Shown in pieces: positions 60,790 through 64,000 of a stretch of 64,000 nt of DNA (the first letter of the stretch is position 1; each line of letters starts with the position of its first letter). The notes beneath the pieces were generated by a model that saw only the letters and a list, made by a program, of their open reading frames with translations, was not told where the DNA came from and ran no database searches. Source of the DNA: Gracilimonas mengyeensis (GTDB taxonomy: Bacteria; Bacteroidota; Rhodothermia; Balneolales; Balneolaceae); contig NZ_FXTP01000003.1 in assembly GCF_900182705.1 (NCBI RefSeq), positions 186,001 through 250,000 of the forward strand, read 5' to 3'. The position numbers and the translations under genes are program-made.

Positions 60790-62055
60790 CTATTCTTCAG
60801 ACTCATACATCAGCCGGATTTCTGTTTCCGTAAGCACTTTGTGATAGATTTTTATGTCATCTAACTGACCTTTGAAATGGTTTGCTCCCGGGAAGTCGTA
60901 ACCGCCCCAGGGCTCTTGATCCCACATGGTGCCGGCGCGGGAATGGATAAATCCAAAGGCCAGCTCATTTACTACATCTGGCTCATTCCCGGCATAGGTC
61001 ATGCCGCTAACGGTGCGTTTGGCATCGCCTTCAGGCCACAGGTCAAAGTCGAAGCTTTTCATAATTTCGCCGTCGTAATACAGTATTCCTTTACGTTCGG
61101 CGCCATTAAAGGTGTAGGTTACGTGCAGCCAGTTGTCTTTAAGTTTGGCCTGCATTTCTTCCACACTCAGGCTGCGGGCGTAATCCCATCCCTGCCATCC
61201 GCCGCTGTTGGCATCGGTTGCTTCGGCGGGGAACCACATGTCTTCGGCAGCAGAGCCTTCGGCATGCTCATACTGGATGGCAAATTTAGCTCCGTCGTAA
61301 TTGCCGAAGATCTCAAACTGCAGCCCCATGTGTGCGCCTAACCCCATTACAAAATGTCCGGCAGGATTGCCGTCTGCATTCATGTGATCGGAGTTAGCTT
61401 TCACCCAAAAACTGATGGTGAAGTCATCGGTAGTAATCAAGTCGTCACCGTTGGGAATTTCGATGATGCTGGTGTTGCCATTGAAGGTAGCGGCTTGTCC
61501 GGCAGCGGAATTCCGGCTGGCGGTATACTCGATATCTACCACGCCATTTGCAGTGGGATTATATGAACCCGCCTGGTCGTCGGCGGTGCCTTCAAAGGTC
61601 CAGTTAGCAATCATACCCGGAGGGCTGAATGTGCCGGTGGTAGTGAAAGTACGTGAGGTTTGGGCCAGCGGCTGATCGTCGGAATTAAGTAAACCTGCAG
61701 TCAGGTTCAGCTGATACAGGGCACCGGTTCCCAAATCAATTTCCGGGTCGATGGTTAAGGTGGCTCCTTCCACTGAAATATCAATGGGGATCATGGAATC
61801 ATCATAATCCTGTACCAGGGTGATGTTGGCTGAAGTAGCCGTCTCTGCCTTGATATCGGAATTAAAAGTGACTTCAATGGTTGCGTCCACAGCCACATCT
61901 TCGGGAGAGGTAGCCGCGTTCAGGTCAGCACCTCCTACCGTCATGGATTCTATGTTTAGTTCTTTCGGGCCGCTGTCGTTACCGCAGGCCTGGAACAACA
62001 CAGCCACCATGGCAAGAGCTGCTATCAGGGTTAGTAGTGAGTTTTTAGATTTCAT
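60790..62055 (-). CDS. LamG-domain lipoprotein of the PUL (probable surface glycan-binding protein)
   Basis: 421 residues from the ATG at 62055, which puts the lipobox VLFQAC at C24; a start 10 codons further up is possible. An SbsA/Big_5-like Ig domain (about 30-145) is followed by a LamG/concanavalin domain (about 150-415; ANWTFEGTADDQAGSYNP, DDFTISFWVKANSDH, HFKGQLDDIKIYHKVLTETEI). It lacks catalytic motifs and lies directly after SusD, the usual place for a surface glycan-binding protein. The Ig domain resembles those of the GH144-like neighbour. Confidence 0.87.
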   Translation of the reverse strand: MKSKNSLLTLIAALAMVAVLFQACGNDSGPKELNIESMTVGGADLNAATSPEDVAVDATIEVTFNSDIKAETATSANITLVQDYDDSMIPIDISVEGATLTIDPEIDLGTGALYQLNLTAGLLNSDDQPLAQTSRTFTTTGTFSPPGMIANWTFEGTADDQAGSYNPTANGVVDIEYTASRNSAAGQAATFNGNTSIIEIPNGDDLITTDDFTISFWVKANSDHMNADGNPAGHFVMGLGAHMGLQFEIFGNYDGAKFAIQYEHAEGSAAEDMWFPAEATDANSGGWQGWDYARSLSVEEMQAKLKDNWLHVTYTFNGAERKGILYYDGEIMKSFDFDLWPEGDAKRTVSGMTYAGNEPDVVNELAFGFIHSRAGTMWDQEPWGGYDFPGANHFKGQLDDIKIYHKVLTETEIRLMYESEE

Positions 62056-62101
62056 AGCGATTGGATTTAGGTTGGATTGTTTCAATTAAAAACCGGGGTG
62101 A

Positions 62102-63580
62102 TTACCATTCTTCGTTTTGAGTGAGTGTACCTTGTGAGAGATCGATTTCGCTTTGCGGGATTGGCAGTACTTCATGTTTGCCTTCAGTAAAACCAAGCGG
62201 ACCCAGTACGTCCGGGGCTTCCCCGGTGCGAACCAAGTCCCAGAACCGATGCCCTTCCAAAGCCAGTTCTACCCTTCTCTCATGCAGAATAATGTCGCGA
62301 AGGGCGTCTTTGTTTGTCTCAGTGATATCGGGGAGGATAGAAGCATTTCCCTGCCGTGCACGCTCACGTACCTGGTTCAGGTAAATGAGAGCAGCCACGG
62401 GCTGGTTGTTTTCATTCAGGGCTTCGGCAGCCATCAGCAGCACATCGGCATATCGGATGAGGCGCCGGTTGTGGCCAAATTGGGTATTAGTGGAGGTGCC
62501 GGGAATCCACACCTTGCGGTTATAGCTTTCAATCTGGATTACATTACCCTGCTCGTCGGTCATCTCGTCTGGAGTGCTGCTATCGCCGAGAATTTCGATG
62601 CCGTCAATCACATCACCCAGCTCAATAATGGTTCCGCTCTCCCGGGGATCGCCTTCAGCAAAGGCTTCCCGCAAATCAATAGATGGACGGTTAAAGCCCC
62701 ATCCGCGGTTTGGAGTACCTCTTACGCCTTGGGTGTTGGCATACTGGTTGCCTTCCACGCTGCCCGTGGCTACCGCGCCAATTTCAAATACGGATTCTAT
62801 CCCGTGTTCCCCATCTTGTCCGTTGGCATCTACGAACTCAGGTTCCAGACCATATTCGCCGGAGTCAATCACATCCATTGCGTAGCTCTCGGCCTGTGCA
62901 AAATCACCCCGGAATAAATACACACGGGCCAAAAGTGCCTGGGCTGCACCGCGTGTCGCCCGGCCGAGGTCATCACCGCCGTATTCACTTTTTGGAGGCA
63001 GGGTTTCAGCTGCGAATTCCAGGTCTGCAATAATTTGGGCAAAAGTATCATCTCTTGAAGCTCTTGGAACCTGCAATTCCGGTTCTGGTGAGGTGACCAG
63101 CGGTACGCCACCAAAAGCACGTACCAAATCAAAGTAGTACAGCCCCCGCAGAAAGCGCGCTTCGGCGAGGTAGCGGTTCTTCAGGTTTTCATTCATTTCA
63201 ATAGTTGGTACTTCCTGCACCACAATATTGGCGCGCCGGATGCCTTCATACAGCACGTTCCACCAGCGATCTAACCCGTCCTGCGTAGGCGAATGGGTGA
63301 AGTCATCATACGGACCAACGGTATTGGCGGCATCATCGGGACTACTGCCTTTGTGGGCATCATCCGACATAATATCCAGGATGGGAAAACCGCCGCTGTG
63401 GTAGTGCCAGTCGCGCAAGGTGGCGTACACGGCATTGGTGGATTGCAAGGCATCCGCTGCGGTAGTGGGATAGGCCTCTTGCGTGAGCTCACTTTGGGGA
63501 TTTACGCTCAGAAAATCCTCGCAGCCCCAAAGCAGGAACGTTAACAGTACAATGGAAAGAATATTCTTGATGTTCTTCAT
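62102..63580 (-). CDS. SusD/RagB family starch-binding-like outer membrane lipoprotein
   Basis: 492 residues from the ATG at 63580 (MKNIKNILSIVLL), with lipid Cys at C20 (LLWGC); the longer frame upstream overlaps the SusC gene and is rejected. SusD hallmarks: CEDFLSVNPQSELTQEAY after the Cys, TPR-like helices (RYLAEARFLRGLYYFDLVRAFGGVPL), and a C-terminal RERARQGNASILPDITETNKDALRDIILHERRVELALEGHRFWDLVRTGEA block. It closes the SusC channel as a lid. 10 bases below the SusC stop. Confidence 0.97.
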   Translation of the reverse strand: MKNIKNILSIVLLTFLLWGCEDFLSVNPQSELTQEAYPTTAADALQSTNAVYATLRDWHYHSGGFPILDIMSDDAHKGSSPDDAANTVGPYDDFTHSPTQDGLDRWWNVLYEGIRRANIVVQEVPTIEMNENLKNRYLAEARFLRGLYYFDLVRAFGGVPLVTSPEPELQVPRASRDDTFAQIIADLEFAAETLPPKSEYGGDDLGRATRGAAQALLARVYLFRGDFAQAESYAMDVIDSGEYGLEPEFVDANGQDGEHGIESVFEIGAVATGSVEGNQYANTQGVRGTPNRGWGFNRPSIDLREAFAEGDPRESGTIIELGDVIDGIEILGDSSTPDEMTDEQGNVIQIESYNRKVWIPGTSTNTQFGHNRRLIRYADVLLMAAEALNENNQPVAALIYLNQVRERARQGNASILPDITETNKDALRDIILHERRVELALEGHRFWDLVRTGEAPDVLGPLGFTEGKHEVLPIPQSEIDLSQGTLTQNEEW

Positions 63581-63590
63581 GGGTCTGTCT

Positions 63591-64000
63591 TTAAAATGTT
63601 GTGTTGAATCCGAGATAAACGACGCGCGGGATAGGATATATCCCCGTATCAATACCGTTTGAAAGCACATCTCCGCTGCCAATTTCCGGGGTGTAGCCGG
63701 TGTATTTGGTCCACGTGAACAGGTTGGTTCCTTTCATATACACACGGGCGCGGCTCAGGCCTAATTTTTCTGTGAGATTAACCGGAAGGCTGTAGCCGAT
63801 CACCAGGCTTCGAAGCCTCAGGTACGAGCCATCCTGAATAAAGCGATCGGAAGGCAGATAGTTATAGCCGCCATAAGAAGGCCGGGGTTCGGAATTGCTG
63901 GTGCCCTCGCCGGTCCAGCGATCCCACACATGGGCCTCAAAGTTGTAGGGATCGGGGCGGACTACGTTTTTGCCGTTAAAGATTTCGTTGCCATATTGCC
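63591..64000 (-). CDS. SusC/RagA TonB-dependent receptor, C-terminal part (cut by window edge)
   Basis: Only the last 135 residues are present; the frame is open to the window edge. FIQDGSYLRLRSLVIGYSLP and LSRARVYMKGTNLFTWTKYTGYTPEIG are strong marks of the last barrel strands of SusC proteins, and IPRVVYLGFNTTF is a normal C terminus with a terminal aromatic. It begins the PUL operon. TonB-dependent import of oligosaccharides with the SusD partner. Confidence 0.96.
   Translation of the reverse strand, partial: QYGNEIFNGKNVVRPDPYNFEAHVWDRWTGEGTSNSEPRPSYGGYNYLPSDRFIQDGSYLRLRSLVIGYSLPVNLTEKLGLSRARVYMKGTNLFTWTKYTGYTPEIGSGDVLSNGIDTGIYPIPRVVYLGFNTTF

Overview
The window looks like chromosome of a Bacteroidota-type heterotroph, most likely a member of the Balneolales (Gracilimonas/Balneola-like). 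The reasons are a SusC/SusD pair, a hybrid two-component regulator and a triple-tyrosine (Y_Y_Y) regulator, DUF4270 and DUF4907 lipoprotein-type genes, a type IX secretion tail with the NPFNPST motif, a PID-CTERM-type small protein, and promoters of the TTG-N19-23-TAnnTTTG kind. This placement is an inference from gene content, not from a phylogeny. I see no rRNA, tRNA, intact insertion sequence, prophage or CRISPR array.

Layout. 1-4 kb: a DUF2911 protein, an amidohydrolase, then a translationally coupled amidoligase/class I glutamine amidotransferase pair. 4-9.4 kb: a six-gene minus-strand operon of LytTR regulator, LytS-type kinase, DUF4907, Kelch propeller, DUF4270 lipoprotein and an unknown lipoprotein. 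9.7-17.5 kb: a TolC/RND/MFP tripartite efflux operon divergent from a second LytS/LytTR pair. 17.5-26 kb: carbohydrate genes (GH2 lipoprotein, serine hydrolase, Tat-exported sugar isomerase-like protein, clan GH-A hydrolase). 26.4-32 kb: M1 peptidase and the housekeeping block dnaX-ybaB-recR. 32.7-42 kb: a hybrid two-component system followed by a 1519-residue RCC1-repeat protein with a T9SS tail and a PID-CTERM-like miniprotein. 42-51 kb: an asparagine synthetase-like protein coupled to a TPR lipoprotein, an NCS2 purine permease, DUF1643, UPF0316, the SRP RNA gene ffs, a two-helix miniprotein, an SDR, a GroES-like protein and YitT. 51-55 kb: a membrane-anchored propeller/Y_Y_Y/LuxR-type regulator and an exported DinB-like protein. 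56.4-64 kb: a polysaccharide utilisation locus read leftwards (SusC, SusD, LamG lipoprotein, GH144-like glucanase, GH3 beta-glucosidase), whose enzyme pair suggests beta-1,2-glucan as substrate.

The gaps are rich in dispersed repeats. A REP/BIME-like family has six copies, all in the same orientation. There is also a family built on GAACATTGAA-like units (about seven copies), a GAGAGTACGGCTTTAGCC family, twin-hairpin three-way-junction elements, and a 1.5-kb repeat-filled desert at 54.9-56.4 kb.

The most notable signals are a probable gamma/tau frameshift or slippage site in dnaX (A9 containing A AAA AAC, with a stop two codons into the -1 frame), loss of the DnaX zinc module, the amidoligase/amidotransferase pair with a hydrophobic insertion, the sensor-Kelch-DUF4270 operon, and the repeat families. 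All functional calls come from reading the sequence and knowledge of families; no database search was run.
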